Below, piece by piece: positions 28,401-37,543 of a stretch of 57,473 bases of DNA (position 1 is its first letter; every line of letters begins with the position of its first letter). Source of the DNA: Phenylobacterium deserti. GTDB taxonomy: Bacteria > Pseudomonadota > Alphaproteobacteria > Caulobacterales > Caulobacteraceae. The notes under the pieces are model-generated. The model saw nothing but the letters and a program-made list of their open reading frames with translations. It did not search any database and was not told the origin of the DNA. The position numbers and the translations under genes were made by a program. The stretch is from positions 1-57,473 of the forward strand of contig CAMCXF010000017.1 of assembly GCA_945883235.1 (NCBI GenBank). The letters run 5' to 3'.

Positions 28401-28750
28401 GGATCGCCGAACCCGTGCGGCTGATGCTGGCCCAGGGCTTCCGCGTGCTCGCCACCGCCGGCACCGGCGCCTATCTGCAATCTCAGGGGCTCAAGGTCGA
28501 ACTGGTCAAGAAGGTGCTGGAGGGCCGACCACACATCGTCGACCGCATGAAGAACGGCGATGTGCAGATCGTCTTCAACACCACCGAGGGCAAGCAGTCG
28601 CTCAAGGACAGCTTCGAGATCCGCCGCTCGTCCCTGATGATGAAGATCCCCTACTTCACCACCACCCCCGCCGCCCTTGCCGCCGCCCAGGCCATCGCCG
28701 CGGTGGCGCAGGCGCCCCTCGAGGTCCGGCCGCTGCAGAGTTATAGCTAA
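25457..28750 (+). CDS. carB: carbamoyl-phosphate synthase large subunit
   Basis: 1097-aa subunit that makes carbamoyl phosphate from bicarbonate, ammonia and two ATP. It has two homologous halves, each with a pre-ATP-grasp and ATP-grasp domain. The first half starts [21 protein letters not shown] and the second at about residue 570, [20 protein letters not shown]. Metal and nucleotide motifs include [28 protein letters not shown] and [20 protein letters not shown]. The C-terminal MGS-like allosteric domain (about 960-1090) contains [36 protein letters not shown], the site of UMP/ornithine control. Length is normal. It is separated from carA by the sigma/anti-sigma/fasciclin module. Confidence 0.98.
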   Translation: MPKRTDISSILIIGAGPIVIGQACEFDYSGVQACKALRAEGYRIILVNSNPATIMTDPDVADATYIEPITPEMVELIIAKERPDALLPTMGGQTALNTALALEASGALARYGVEMIGANAEVIDKAEDRQKFRNAMDKIGLESPKSKAAHSMEEALEGLEFVGLPAIVRPSFTLAGTGGGIAYNLEEFREIVKGGLDISPTTEVLIEESVLGWKEYEMEVVRDKADNCIIVCSIENIDPMGVHTGDSITVAPALTLTDKEYQWMRRASIAVLREIGVETGGSNVQFAVNPADGRMVVIEMNPRVSRSSALASKATGFPIAKVAARLAVGYTLDELMNDITGATPASFEPSIDYVVTKIPRFAFEKYPGAEPYLTTSMKSVGEVMAIGRTFAESLQKALRGLETGLTGLDEMLIPGADDPETGRAAILRALATPTPDRLLVIAQAFRAGLSCEDIGAACSYEPWFLRQIETLVQEEARVRTQGLPTDAQGFRKLKAQGFSDARLAKLTHSTETETRAQRRALGVRPVFKRIDTCAGEFRAETPYMYSTYETGALGQVPECESDPSDRKKAIILGGGPNRIGQGIEFDYCCCHAAFALEEIGVESIMVNCNPETVSTDYDTSDRLYFEPLTAEDVLELIDVEQSKGTLLGVIVQFGGQTPLKLAQPLEDAGIPILGTSPDAIDLAEDRERFQQLLHRLNIAQPINAIARSRDEAFAGAHKVGYPVVIRPSYVLGGRAMEIVRDDEQLERYITTAVQVSGDSPVLIDQYLSRATEVDVDALCDDTGAVFVAGVLEHIEEAGVHSGDSACSMPPFSLKAETIDELKRQTREMARALKVRGLMNVQFAIEEPHSDAPRIYVLEVNPRASRTVPFVAKTIGRPVAAIAAKLMAGKPLSDFNLVDKPYDHIAVKEAVFPFARFAGVDTILGPEMRSTGEVMGLDWIREGESSSAPAFARAFAKAQLGGGTRLPQKGCLFVSVRDDDKAWIAEPVRLMLAQGFRVLATAGTGAYLQSQGLKVELVKKVLEGRPHIVDRMKNGDVQIVFNTTEGKQSLKDSFEIRRSSLMMKIPYFTTTPAALAAAQAIAAVAQAPLEVRPLQSYS

Positions 28751-28773
28751 GTCCGCCACGCCTCGAACGTCGT

Positions 28774-28792
28774 GGCCGGGCTTTTCCCGGCC
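28774..28792 (+). repeat. REP-like hairpin behind carB
   Basis: GGCCGGG (28774-28780), a CTTTT loop and CCCGGCC (28786-28792) lie 24 bp after the carB stop, with no T-run after them. The flanks CGT...GTG match a palindrome type that I recall being scattered in intergenic regions of Caulobacter-like genomes. It may work as a transcript-end hairpin. The rest of the gap 28793-28923 shows no gene. Confidence 0.6.
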
Positions 28793-28923
28793 GTGACGGC
28801 CTGACGAGGTGGCGGTGATCGCAGCCTCCGCGGCCTGCCAACCGGTCCGAGGCTCCGCACCGCTTGGTCTACCCTCGGGAATGTCGGTTTTCGGGGTGCA
28901 CGCTGAAGACCGCTCCCGACCGA

Positions 28924-29078
28924 GGCTGTGTAAAAACTCGTCCCTGCGAAAATCCAGCGCAAGTTTCAACCGCCTTCAGCTGGCTGCGCGATAATACTTT
29001 GCGCTGAGTGGTATTGAGAAGCTAGCCACAGGTAAATTTTTGCGCCGGAAATTTCGTGACGCGCGTATTTACACAGCC
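28924..29078. mobile_element. 155-bp MITE-like element with long terminal inverted repeats
   Basis: The left end reads GGCTGTGTAAA (28924-28934) and the right end TTTACACAGCC (29068-29078), an exact 11-bp inverted repeat at the very tips. The similarity continues inward, imperfectly, for roughly 48 bp on each side; for example AATCCAGCGCAAG on the left faces CCGGCGCAAA on the reverse of the right. The middle has no ORF. No target-site duplication is obvious (CCGA before, TGGA after). The form fits a non-autonomous miniature transposon; the parent transposase family is not identified. It lies in the carB 3' gap and ends about 70 bp before a small membrane-protein gene. Confidence 0.72.
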
Positions 29079-29149
29079 TGGACCCATGGCGGAAGTTCGG
29101 TTGCCAGCTAACCTAATGGCAATTGAAGCCCGCTACAGGGAGGCGCTGC

Positions 29150-29473
29150 GTGCGGCGGAGAACGGGCGTCCTGATTTGCGGGCTTGGTGCGGTTCTTCTG
29201 GCGACCGGGTCGACGTACATTTGGCTCGCCGGAAGCGTGATCGTACGTGACCCAGCGGGCGAAGCGCAGCGAGTCGAGGTGATCGACGGCTGGGGAAATA
29301 CCCAGGAGTTGAGCCGGTTTGGGCGTAGTTACGTTTTGCTCCGACCTGAGATCGAGGGCGCAGTCCGCGTGCGGTGCAGGAGCGGGCGGGTCGTGGATGG
29401 CGGCTATGTAACTGGGGGACCCCTTCACACGCGGCTGTCGCTCGACGGGACTGGAAGGTGTTCGTTTACCTAG
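29150..29473 (+). CDS. small membrane-anchored protein, unknown function
   Basis: 107 aa. I choose GTG 29150 because GGGAGG lies six bases before it; a TTG at 29123 has no such site. A basic start (MRRRTG) and one hydrophobic helix (about 6-30, VLICGLGAVLLATGSTYIWLAG) anchor a ~75-residue extracytoplasmic domain. That domain contains two Cys near the end (VRVRCRSGRVVDGG and GRCSFT), possibly a disulphide. No family recognised. It begins about 70 bp after the MITE-like element, whose right end could supply or disturb its promoter. Confidence 0.62.
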   Translation: MRRRTGVLICGLGAVLLATGSTYIWLAGSVIVRDPAGEAQRVEVIDGWGNTQELSRFGRSYVLLRPEIEGAVRVRCRSGRVVDGGYVTGGPLHTRLSLDGTGRCSFT

Positions 29474-29696
29474 TTGCGACCCGCTCCGGCACCTCGTAAC
29501 GGCCTTCCAAGCGCCCCCCCTAGTGCAGAGCCGATGTCAGCTATCCCCCCATGGCAATCGTTGGGAGGGTCCGCTCGTGGCCAGCCGCCACGCAGCCACG
29601 CCCGCACCCGCCCTGCGGATAGCCTTCGCCTATGCCCAGGGCCGGCGCGACTGTGCTAGCCTCCGGGAAAACGGGAGGCGGCAACGGGAGGCGGCG

Positions 29697-30692
29697 ATGA
29701 TGCGGACGATTTTGGGATCGATCCTGGCCCTCACTCTGGCGGGCGCGGCCCCGGCGCAGGCGCCGAAGCTGGAGACGGCCGACCTGGCCACCCGGCTGAC
29801 ACCCTCGCCGGTGAAGTATTCGGTGCTGTTCCCGCCGGGCTACGCCGCGGCCAAGGAGCCCCTGCCCCTCATCCTGCTGCTGCACGGCGGCGGCGGCGAC
29901 AACGGCTTCCTGGAACGCATGCGACCGACCTTCGAGGCGGCCTGGGCAGCGGGCGAACTGCCGGCCGCCGTGGTGGTCACCCCGGACGTGGGGCGCTCGC
30001 TCTACATGGACTTCCGCGACGGCTCCCAGAAATGGGAGACCTTCATCGTCAGCGAGCTCGTGCCTGAACTGCGCAAGCGCTACCGGCTCTCGTCCGACCG
30101 CAGCAAGACCGTCGTCACCGGCGTCTCCATGGGTGGCCTGGGCTCGCTTCGCCTTGGCCTCGATCACCCCGAGATGTTCGGCGGGCTGGCCGCGCTTGAG
30201 GCCGGGATCGAGCCGGCCCTGGCCTTCGATGACGTCAAGATGCGCAACCGCTTCCAGCGGGACGACAAGTTCTTCGCCTCGATCTTCGGCGATCCCGTCG
30301 ACCGGGCGTTCTGGAAGAAGGCCAATCCCGCCAGCATGGCCATCGACAACCGCGGCAAGATCCTGGCGTCCGGCCTGCAGATCTACATCGAGGTCGGCGA
30401 TCTCGACATGTTCCATCTGGACGAGGGCGTGGAGTTCCTGCACCGCGTCCTTTGGGACCACGGCATACCCCACGAATACCGGCTGGTGCGGGGTGCCGAC
30501 CACACGGGCAAATCGGTCCCGCCGCGCATGCGCGACGCCCTGCGGTTCCTGACCCAGAACGTCCTGGCCCCGCCGCCGCCGGACGAGACCCTGGCGGCGT
30601 CCCGACCGAGGATCGAGCGGTTGCGCCGCGCCATGGGCGTGCCCGACGACCAGCCCCGCCCGCCCCTGCCCGCCACGAGCCTGCCGAAATGA
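29697..30692 (+). CDS. exported alpha/beta-hydrolase esterase
   Basis: 331-aa putative esterase (esterase D / feruloyl-esterase-like group) with a signal peptide (about 1-20, GAAPAQA). The start is ATG 29697 or the next codon, with GGGAGGCGGCG before it. The alpha/beta-hydrolase elements are the oxyanion segment LILLLHGGGGDNGFLER, the nucleophile elbow GVSMGGLGSLRLG (GxSxG), and a candidate catalytic His in VRGADHTGKS. Its stop overlaps the start of the next gene by 4 bp (ATGA), so the two products are probably made together. The substrate (acyl ester or S-formylglutathione-like thioester) is undetermined; export argues against the latter. Confidence 0.9.
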   Translation: MMRTILGSILALTLAGAAPAQAPKLETADLATRLTPSPVKYSVLFPPGYAAAKEPLPLILLLHGGGGDNGFLERMRPTFEAAWAAGELPAAVVVTPDVGRSLYMDFRDGSQKWETFIVSELVPELRKRYRLSSDRSKTVVTGVSMGGLGSLRLGLDHPEMFGGLAALEAGIEPALAFDDVKMRNRFQRDDKFFASIFGDPVDRAFWKKANPASMAIDNRGKILASGLQIYIEVGDLDMFHLDEGVEFLHRVLWDHGIPHEYRLVRGADHTGKSVPPRMRDALRFLTQNVLAPPPPDETLAASRPRIERLRRAMGVPDDQPRPPLPATSLPK

Positions 30693-31654
30693 TCGCCCGC
30701 CGCTCCCTGCTCGCCGCCGCGCCGGCCCTGACCCTGGCCCGCCCGGCCCTGGCCGCGCCGTCCAGGGATATCGCCGTGCGCGGCAGCAAGGCCTACAGCG
30801 AATCCGCCATGGTGATGTCGGTGTCCGCCGACGGATCCAGCGCGATCGCCCTGCGGATCTGCCGGTTCCCGGTGGAGGGCTTCACCTGGCTCTGGTGCCA
30901 TGTGCTGAAGGACGGGGTGCTGTACGCCTTCACCAGCCACGACCTGCCCTGCACGGCCGACCGCTTGGCCGGAACGCCGCAGGCCACCTACGCCGCGCCG
31001 CCGATGGACGCCGCCCTGATCCGGACCGGCCGCGGGGCCGGGCTTTCGGACGTCCGCCTGAAGGCCGCCCTTCCGTTTCACCGCAGCCGCACCGCACCTC
31101 ACGGCGCAGGGCGTGTGCCGGGTCGGCTGGAGGGCCGTTTCACCCCGACGCGGGCGCTGGTCGCTCCGGTCAATGCAGGCCGGGACGAGGTCTATGGAAC
31201 CTTCAAGGCAGAGGTAGTGATCCGGGGACGAAGTTTCATCCATGAGGGCGCCGCCAAATTCCATGAGCAAAGGCAGGAAGCGGCGCGCTTCGATACCCCG
31301 TTTTCCTACGGCTGGCTGGCCGGCCCTGGCGCCGCCTCGACCCTCCTTCTGGGACCTCGCGGTGCCAGCGGCGGCTGGCAGATTGATGGAGGGGAGGACG
31401 CGCTGACCGACATGACTATCGATCCGCCGGGTGCAAAACGCCGCGCCTCCTGGCGAATGACCAGTGGGCACAACCTGTCCGGCGACCTCACATCGCTCGT
31501 ACGTTACGAAGTCCCGATATACGATCGTCAGTGGCAGGGCAGTTTCGTGCGCGGGACGGTGGAGGGCCGGTCGGTCGTCGGCGTCACCAATGACTGGACC
31601 ACGGAGACCGACATCTATGGTGCCGCCGCGGCGCGCAATGCCGGAAAACTGTAA
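30689..31654 (+). CDS. exported protein of unknown function, coupled to esterase
   Basis: 321 aa with a basic, Ala-rich signal (MIARRSLLAAAPALTLARPALAAPS) that has a twin-Arg but lacks the full Tat consensus. The rest is beta-rich with many Trp and aromatic residues (FPVEGFTWLWCHVLKDGVLYAFTSHDLPC; WASWRMTSGHNLSG-like segments). The pattern somewhat recalls carotenoid 1,2-hydratase/AttH-type lipocalin-like proteins, but I cannot assign it with confidence. The 4-bp overlap with the esterase gene implies a joint pathway, perhaps acting on the same lipophilic substrate. Confidence 0.82.
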   Translation: MIARRSLLAAAPALTLARPALAAPSRDIAVRGSKAYSESAMVMSVSADGSSAIALRICRFPVEGFTWLWCHVLKDGVLYAFTSHDLPCTADRLAGTPQATYAAPPMDAALIRTGRGAGLSDVRLKAALPFHRSRTAPHGAGRVPGRLEGRFTPTRALVAPVNAGRDEVYGTFKAEVVIRGRSFIHEGAAKFHEQRQEAARFDTPFSYGWLAGPGAASTLLLGPRGASGGWQIDGGEDALTDMTIDPPGAKRRASWRMTSGHNLSGDLTSLVRYEVPIYDRQWQGSFVRGTVEGRSVVGVTNDWTTETDIYGAAAARNAGKL

Positions 31655-31869
31655 CCCGAAGGTGCGTTCACTACCATTGGTTGACGCCAGCCCGGATGAG
31701 GCGCACGCTCCGTCCATCGCCTGACCAAAACGGGCGGCAAGGGCGCGCCCCGGCGGCCCGCGAGCTGGCTCCCGATCTGGAGCCGCGATCTTCCGGGGGA
31801 CGCCGTTGGCGTCTGCCGCAGTCCGGCGTGGAGCGACAAGGCTCCGCAACGAACATGCGAGGAAGCGCC

Positions 31870-32043
31870 ATGCATACAGATCCTCCAACCGGGAAAGTCC
31901 CCGGTCACAAACCCAACCATCTGGCCGAAAGGTTCGAAGGCATGATCGGTGTGATCATGGTCGTCGCCGTCGTGATCCTGGCGATCGGGTTGATCTACGG
32001 CATCGTGACCGGGGGCACCCCCGATCCAAAATGGATGCAGTAG
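31870..32043 (+). CDS. 57-aa single-pass membrane protein
   Basis: Short protein MHTDPPTGKVPGHKPN... with a hydrophilic, Pro/His-rich N-terminus and one strong transmembrane helix (about 26-47, IGVIMVVAVVILAIGLIYGIV) before a short polar tail TGGTPDPKWMQ. ATG 31870 has GAGGAAG upstream. It is a plausible but unproven gene; small single-pass proteins like this often modulate a partner membrane enzyme. The 215-bp stretch before it (31655-31869) shows no gene. Confidence 0.6.
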   Translation: MHTDPPTGKVPGHKPNHLAERFEGMIGVIMVVAVVILAIGLIYGIVTGGTPDPKWMQ

Positions 32044-32149
32044 GCATCCTTCCATAAGGCCCTGTTTTCCGGAGTAGGTCGCAGACCTGCTGGCGGTCGA
32101 TCTGTTCGCGCGCTAACAGTTGAGTAATCAACGATTAGGGAGGCGCATC

Positions 32150-32938
32150 ATGTCAGGACGGGTTGTCGGTAAAGTGGCTCTGGTCACCGGCGGGGCCAGT
32201 GGTATCGGCCGCAGTTGTGCCGAAAAGCTGGCCGCAGAGGGCGCATTCGTCGTCGTGACCGATATCCAGGATCACCTCGGCGTCGAGGTCGTGGGCAGCA
32301 TCCAGAAGGCGGGCGGCAAAGCCGAGTACGTTCATCAGGACGTCACCGACGAGGAGGTCTGGGCCGACGTGATCGAGGGGATCAAGGCCCGGCACAATCG
32401 GCTGGATATCCTGGTCAACAACGCCGGTATCGGCATCGGCGGCTCGATCCTGGAGATGACCCTGGCTGACTGGCGCCGCCAGACCGCGATCAATCTGGAT
32501 GGTGTGTTCCTGGGCGTGAAGCACTCGATCCCGCTGATGCGCACCTCGGGCGATGGCGGCAGTATCGCCAACATCTCGTCGGTGGCGGGGCTGAAAGGTT
32601 CAGCGAACCTGGCCGGATACTGCGCAACCAAGGGCGGCGTGCGCCTGTTCACCAAGGCGGTGGCGATGGAGTGCGCCAATGCCAAAGACGGGATCCGGGT
32701 GAATTCGATCCACCCCGGCATCATCGAGACACCGATCTGGGTCACGGTCGGCGCAACGACGAACCCCGGGTCAAACACCCCGCCGGACCTCGACGCAATG
32801 TCAGCCATGGCCGTACCAATGGGCGTGAAGGGCTTGCCGGAAGATATCGCCAACGCCGTGCTTTGGCTTTCAACCGACGAGGCCCGTTATATCACTGGCA
32901 TGGAAATGGTCGTCGATGGCGGCCTGACTTTGCGGTGA
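32150..32938 (+). CDS. short-chain dehydrogenase/reductase
   Basis: 262-aa NAD(P)-dependent SDR of the classical type, starting at ATG 32150 with GGGAGGCGC before it. Cofactor motif TGGASGIG (about 14-21), NNAG at about 92-95, catalytic Ser in ISSVAG and Tyr-x3-Lys in YCATK, then PG motif NSIHPGIIETPIW. D37-type acidic residue in VTDIQD suggests NAD(H) preference. Similar enzymes oxidise steroids, cyclopentanol or other secondary alcohols. The substrate is not indicated by neighbours. Confidence 0.93.
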   Translation: MSGRVVGKVALVTGGASGIGRSCAEKLAAEGAFVVVTDIQDHLGVEVVGSIQKAGGKAEYVHQDVTDEEVWADVIEGIKARHNRLDILVNNAGIGIGGSILEMTLADWRRQTAINLDGVFLGVKHSIPLMRTSGDGGSIANISSVAGLKGSANLAGYCATKGGVRLFTKAVAMECANAKDGIRVNSIHPGIIETPIWVTVGATTNPGSNTPPDLDAMSAMAVPMGVKGLPEDIANAVLWLSTDEARYITGMEMVVDGGLTLR

Positions 32939-32948
32939 GTCGTCGGTT

Positions 32949-33389
32949 TCAGATCTCGATTGTCATGACGCGCTTGTCGGGTGCCACAATGACATCGGCA
33001 GGTTTTACCTTGCGCACCAGCCGGTGGACCCGCGCGATCAGCTGATCATCCTTGAAGGGCTTCGCGATGAAGTCCCGAGCCCCGAGTTCAATGGCCCTCT
33101 TGACGTCCTCGGGACGATTTCGGGCTGTCAGTACCAGCGTCGGTGTCCGGTGGACACTGGAGCCCATCTTCAGTCGTTCCAGAACCTGGAAACCATCCAG
33201 AACGGGCATGTTGATGTCCAACACCAGGCCGTCGGGACGGACGTGGGCGATTCGACTCAACGCCTCGTTCCCGTTGCGCGCTGTAAACGTACGAAAGCCC
33301 GCCAGCTCGAGGCGGGTGTTAATGAGTTCCAGCACCATCGGGTCGTCTTCTGCGACCACGATACGCGGGCGGGTGGCTTCAACCGACAT
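32949..33389 (-). CDS. single-domain response regulator
   Basis: 146-aa receiver domain without an output domain. The acidic pair is in VVAEDDP, the phospho-acceptor Asp in GLVLDINMPVLDGF, the conserved Thr/Ser in LVLTARN and the Lys in FIAKPFKDDQL. Its start overlaps the end of the hybrid kinase gene by 11 bp. It probably takes phosphate from that kinase and acts by protein contact, like CheY or DivK. Confidence 0.95.
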   Translation of the reverse strand: MSVEATRPRIVVAEDDPMVLELINTRLELAGFRTFTARNGNEALSRIAHVRPDGLVLDINMPVLDGFQVLERLKMGSSVHRTPTLVLTARNRPEDVKRAIELGARDFIAKPFKDDQLIARVHRLVRKVKPADVIVAPDKRVMTIEI

Positions 33390-36231
33390 CTGAGTATCTC
33401 CCTTCGGCGGCCGACTCTGGCTCCTGCCAACCGGTCACGCGTTCCAGTTCCAGGATGAGCTCGGCAGCGACGATGGGTTTGCCGACGACGCCGTCGAAGC
33501 CTCCGCCTGCTTCAAGCGCGCTGTCGGAGGGGTCGGCCGTAAAGGCCAGCACGGGGACGTTCTGATTGGGCCCGTCACCGGCGCGGAGCCTCATCAAGGC
33601 TTCGATCCCGTCCATGACCGGCATATGGAGGTCCAGCAAGATGACATCGAACGGGGCCTGCATCGCCGCATCAAGCGCTTGCTGCCCGTCTTTGACTTCG
33701 GTCACGTCTGCGCCGAGTTGCTCGAACAGCAATCGGGCCAGGCTGCGGTTTGACGCGTTGTCGTCGGCCAGCAGCACGCGCACGCCTGAAAGGTTCGCGT
33801 CGTTGTCATCCACGAGGGTCCCTTCCACCATGCAGGCGTTACCTTCCGGTGCCCTGACTTCGAAATAGAAGGTTGAGCCCTGCCCGGGGACGCTGGCCGC
33901 GCCGATCTCGCCGTCCATAGCCTCGACAAGCGCCTTGCTGATGGCCAGACCAAGCCCGGTGCCGCCATGTTTTCGTGTCGACGACGCGTCGACCTGTGAG
34001 AAGCGCTGGAAGAGCTTCTGACACTGGGCTTCATCTATACCCGCCCCGGTATCCTGGACTTCGAACCGCAGCATGCTGCTGTCGCGATTGTACGCCAGGC
34101 GAAGGCGCACAGTGCCTGCCTCCGTAAACTTGATCGCGTTGCCGAGAAGGTTCAGCAGAATCTGTCTGACCCTGTCCGGGTCGATCAGGACGAGAGGCGG
34201 CGCGGACGAAACCTCTTCGAATTCCAGCCAGAGAGACTTGTCCTCGGCCTGGGGCGCGAACATCGCGATGGCGTCCTGGGCCAGTTCGGCAATATCGACC
34301 GCGCTGGGCGAGATCGACATCTGGCCGGCTTCAAGCTTCGAGAAATCCAGGATGTCGTTGACGATGGCGAGCAAGGCCTTGCTGGCACCACTTACCCGCT
34401 TCACATGACCCATAGCGGTTTCGGTCAGGTCGGAACGGGCCGACAGCAGGCTGGAAAAACCCAGGATGGCGGTGAGTGGCGTGCGGATTTCATGGCTCAT
34501 GTTGGCCAGAAACTCTGACTTCACCGACATCGCATCAACGGCAGCGTCACGCGCGGTGGCTAGCTCGATCTCCATGGCCTTGCGGGAGGTTATATCTCGA
34601 ACGGCGTCCTGGAACTCCAGCAACGCGCCGGTCCCGGGGTCAAAGACAGAGCGAGGACGAGCTTCCAGCCAAACCAGCTCGCCGCCTTTGCGGAACGCTC
34701 GATATTCGTAGGTGATCGGGTTCGCGTCAGGCCCCTCCGCAGCGTAGGCGGTGAGAAGCTTCACCGTAGCCCTGGCGTCATCCCTGTGCATGAACGCAGT
34801 TGGGCTCGCGCCGCAAAGTTCTTCTGGTCGATACCCCAGCACGGCGAAAACGGCCGGCGAGACGTAGGTGATCAGCCCGTCTGGACCGTAGCAGGCGATG
34901 ATATCCCGCGCGTTCTCGGCCAGCACCCGATAGTGGGCTTCTTTGTTCGCAAGGGCGATTTCGGCCTCCTTGCGTTCCGTTACATCACGGAAGGTGCTGA
35001 TGAGTTCCAGCGGAGCGCCGCCTTCGCCCCGGGTAACCGTCGGACTTCCCTGAAGCCATCGATACGCCCCCGATTTCGTACGGAACCGGTACTCACGGTT
35101 CAAACCCAGATCCAGCGGCCCATCGTCAAAGTTGCCGCGGCCCACCGCAATCGCAGTTTCGAGATCCTCCGGGTGAATGTAGGTCAGCGACAGCTCACCG
35201 ACCAGATCCGACGGCTCGTACCCGAACGCGCGGCAGGCAGGTGACACCTCGAGAATCCGACCGGTTTTATCCATCCGGACCATCATGTCTGTCGAATTCT
35301 CAATCAGGTGCCGGGCCTTGGCCTCACTTTTCCGCAGGGCACTGTCGGCAAGTCGAAGCGCTGTCACATCCTGAAACGTGCCGAAAAGTCCCGCGACCCT
35401 GCCGTCCGCACCCAACCGGCATCCGCCGCGTGCAACGATATCGCGCACCTCGCCGCTTGGTCTGATGATGCGGGCCTGGAGTTCATAGTCCTGCGCATCG
35501 CTGACCGCGCGTTGAACCTTGTCAGCCAGTTCGATGGCGTCGTCAGGATGGTAGCATGCCAGAACTCCGGCCAGATCTGGTGCAGTCTGCGACAGTTCAT
35601 ACCCGTGGATCCGGTAGACTTCGTCCGACCAAGTCGTGCGGTTCGTAACGACATCCCACGTCCAGCTGCCAACGGCCGCCATGTTTTCCGCTTGGGCCAA
35701 CAGGGCTTCGCGCTCCCGGGAGACGATGACGATCCGTTCTCTCTCCACCGCCGCGACCCGCAGTTCCATCGCTTGCATCACGCTGGCGGCCAGAGCTTGC
35801 AGTCGGCCGACCTCGGTGCCCGTGAACGCCGTCCTGGGCACCCGATCAATGATGCACAGCGTTCCCAAACGGTGGCCCTCTGGCGTGATCAGGGGCGCAC
35901 CCGCATAGAACCGGATTTGGGGAGCCCCGACGACCAGCGGACTGTCAGAAAATCGCGGGTCGAGGTGCGTGTCGAGGACGATCAGAGGCTCGTCGGATCG
36001 GATAGCGTGCTGGCAGAATGAGATGTTTCTTGCGGTCTGATCGGACTTCAGCCCCACACGGGATTTGAACCACTGCCGATCCGCATCGAGCAGGGAAATC
36101 AGGGCAATGGGAGCGTCGAATGTCCGGGCGGCGAGGTCGGTGAGACTATCGAACAGCGGCTCGGGGGCGGTATCGAGGATCTCGAACCTGGCCAGAACGG
36201 CCAGGCGCGCAGCCTCAGTGGTCTCGTCCAT
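33379..36231 (-). CDS. hybrid sensor histidine kinase (GAF, three PAS, HisKA, HATPase, REC)
   Basis: 950-aa cytoplasmic kinase with no clear transmembrane helix. Domains: GAF about 25-160 ([24 protein letters not shown], with SFCQHAI), PAS about 185-290 ([19 protein letters not shown]), PAS about 300-420, PAS about 430-550, HisKA with the H-box [19 protein letters not shown] (His580), HATPase about 690-800 with N-box LLGNAIKF and G-boxes VQDTGAGI and GGTGLGL, and a REC domain about 830-945 with Asp in [13 protein letters not shown]. The GAF motif [12 protein letters not shown] is common in kinases that sense chromophores or small molecules. No conserved phytochrome Cys was noted. Expected to relay phosphate internally and to the overlapping stand-alone receiver. 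Confidence 0.95.
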   Translation of the reverse strand: MDETTEAARLAVLARFEILDTAPEPLFDSLTDLAARTFDAPIALISLLDADRQWFKSRVGLKSDQTARNISFCQHAIRSDEPLIVLDTHLDPRFSDSPLVVGAPQIRFYAGAPLITPEGHRLGTLCIIDRVPRTAFTGTEVGRLQALAASVMQAMELRVAAVERERIVIVSREREALLAQAENMAAVGSWTWDVVTNRTTWSDEVYRIHGYELSQTAPDLAGVLACYHPDDAIELADKVQRAVSDAQDYELQARIIRPSGEVRDIVARGGCRLGADGRVAGLFGTFQDVTALRLADSALRKSEAKARHLIENSTDMMVRMDKTGRILEVSPACRAFGYEPSDLVGELSLTYIHPEDLETAIAVGRGNFDDGPLDLGLNREYRFRTKSGAYRWLQGSPTVTRGEGGAPLELISTFRDVTERKEAEIALANKEAHYRVLAENARDIIACYGPDGLITYVSPAVFAVLGYRPEELCGASPTAFMHRDDARATVKLLTAYAAEGPDANPITYEYRAFRKGGELVWLEARPRSVFDPGTGALLEFQDAVRDITSRKAMEIELATARDAAVDAMSVKSEFLANMSHEIRTPLTAILGFSSLLSARSDLTETAMGHVKRVSGASKALLAIVNDILDFSKLEAGQMSISPSAVDIAELAQDAIAMFAPQAEDKSLWLEFEEVSSAPPLVLIDPDRVRQILLNLLGNAIKFTEAGTVRLRLAYNRDSSMLRFEVQDTGAGIDEAQCQKLFQRFSQVDASSTRKHGGTGLGLAISKALVEAMDGEIGAASVPGQGSTFYFEVRAPEGNACMVEGTLVDDNDANLSGVRVLLADDNASNRSLARLLFEQLGADVTEVKDGQQALDAAMQAPFDVILLDLHMPVMDGIEALMRLRAGDGPNQNVPVLAFTADPSDSALEAGGGFDGVVGKPIVAAELILELERVTGWQEPESAAEGRYSDVG

Positions 36232-36390
36232 AATTCTCGCCCCGGGCGTTCGCGTGGAGCGTCCGACCTACAGTTTACACCTGAACGTCGCGTGAATCGG
36301 CGCGCTGAAAGACGGTTCGGCTCGGGGCAGGCTAGCCTCCCGGATCAATGCGCGCGTAAAGACGGGGCAGCAGCGACCAGAAGTGAGAAA

Positions 36391-36891
36391 ATGACCGCAA
36401 CCCTACATGTAATTTTCGGACCTTCCGGTGCCGGCAAGACAACCTATGCTCACGCCTTTGCGCGCCGCGAAAAGGCCGTGGCGTTTATCCTCGACGACTG
36501 GATGGCCCGCATGTTCGGCGCGGATATGCCGGACCCCATTGAGTACGATTGGATGATCGAACGCGTTCAGCGCTGCGAGGCGCAGATCTGGTCCGTAGTG
36601 GCCGGGTGCCTGGCAGCGGGAACGTCTGTGATCCTCGACATCGGTCTGATGCGGCGCGCCGACCGCGATCGGGTGCGCGAGATCGCGGCCGCCACCGAAC
36701 TGCCGCTTCAATTCCATTTCGTCACCGCCAGCGCCGAGGCGCGCCGCGCCCGCGTGGCCGAACGCAATGTGGTCAAGGGGGAGAACTTCGCAATCGAAGT
36801 GACCCCGGAGTTGTTCGATTTCATCGAGGGTGTCTACGAGACACCGGGTCCAGGCGAACTGGACGACGCTATCATCAGCGAGAGCGTGTGA
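36391..36891 (+). CDS. P-loop AAA/zeta-like small-molecule kinase
   Basis: 166-aa P-loop protein with Walker A GPSGAGKTT (about 9-17), a following LDDWMARMFGADMP, and a mid-protein SVILDIGLMRRADRDRVR. C-terminal EGVYETPGPGELDDAII fits the AAA-33/zeta-toxin-like kinase fold found in shikimate- or gluconate-kinase-like enzymes. The protein is short and unaccompanied by an epsilon antitoxin, so a toxin role is not supported. ATG 36391 starts after an AAGTGAGAAA stretch. It lies between a divergent kinase and a CMD-like gene. Confidence 0.87.
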   Translation: MTATLHVIFGPSGAGKTTYAHAFARREKAVAFILDDWMARMFGADMPDPIEYDWMIERVQRCEAQIWSVVAGCLAAGTSVILDIGLMRRADRDRVREIAAATELPLQFHFVTASAEARRARVAERNVVKGENFAIEVTPELFDFIEGVYETPGPGELDDAIISESV

Positions 36892-36916
36892 CACGATCGG
36901 CGGCAAGGGGAACGAG

Positions 36917-37543
36917 ATGCGTTGGCTTGTTGGCGCGCTGTTTGCGGGGATTTTCATGAGCACGTCTGCACACGCTGCGGAACGGTTTCCGGCCCTGTCG
37001 CCGGACCAGATGACCCCGGCGCAGAAGGCGCTGGCGGACAAGATCACCTTGGGACCGCGCAAGTCGCTGGGCGGCCCCTTCAACGCCTGGCTTCGCAGTC
37101 CGGCGCTTGGCGACCGGATGCAGGCCGTCGGCGAGTACATCCGTTTCAATTCCAGCCTCCCGCGCCACCTGAACGAGTTCGCCATTCTGATCACGGCGCG
37201 CGCCTGGAATGCCAAATATGAGTGGTACGCACACTATCCCTTGGCGCTGCAGGCCGGTCTCAGAGCGCAGGTAGCGGCGGACCTGGCGCAGGGCCTTCGT
37301 CCACGATCCATGACCACCGAGGAGGCCGCAGTCTACGATTTCTGCACCGAACTGCGCAGGGACAAGCGGGTCAGCGACGCGACCTTCGCCGCCGTCAAGT
37401 CGCATCTGGGCGAGCAGGGTGTCATCGACCTGATCGCGGTGAGCGGCTATTACGATCTTGTTTCCATGACCCTCAACGTCGCAGAAGTCCCGACACCGGC
37501 TGACGGAGCGCTGGCCTTGCCCGACCTTGAGGGTTCGAAATGA
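36917..37543 (+). CDS. exported carboxymuconolactone-decarboxylase-like protein
   Basis: 208 aa, starting at ATG 36917 (GGCAAGGGGAACGAG before it), with a signal peptide (about 1-23, SAHAA). The body matches CMD/AhpD-like all-helical proteins: FPALSPDQMTPAQKALADKI, HLNEFAILITARAWNAKYEWYAHYPLALQAGL. The Cys-x2-Cys of AhpD is missing (EWYAH), so it is not a thiol peroxidase. Export of such a protein is uncommon. Its stop overlaps the following oxidoreductase start by 4 bp, giving translational coupling. Confidence 0.88.
   Translation: MRWLVGALFAGIFMSTSAHAAERFPALSPDQMTPAQKALADKITLGPRKSLGGPFNAWLRSPALGDRMQAVGEYIRFNSSLPRHLNEFAILITARAWNAKYEWYAHYPLALQAGLRAQVAADLAQGLRPRSMTTEEAAVYDFCTELRRDKRVSDATFAAVKSHLGEQGVIDLIAVSGYYDLVSMTLNVAEVPTPADGALALPDLEGSK

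Noticed and set aside
27092..28969. 625-aa minus-strand frame
   Set aside because: Antisense to carB; the frame merely lacks stops because of the GC-rich third positions.
36391..36891. Zeta-toxin of a toxin-antitoxin system
   Set aside because: Only the P-loop fold is shared; no epsilon antitoxin gene next to it and the neighbours are metabolic.
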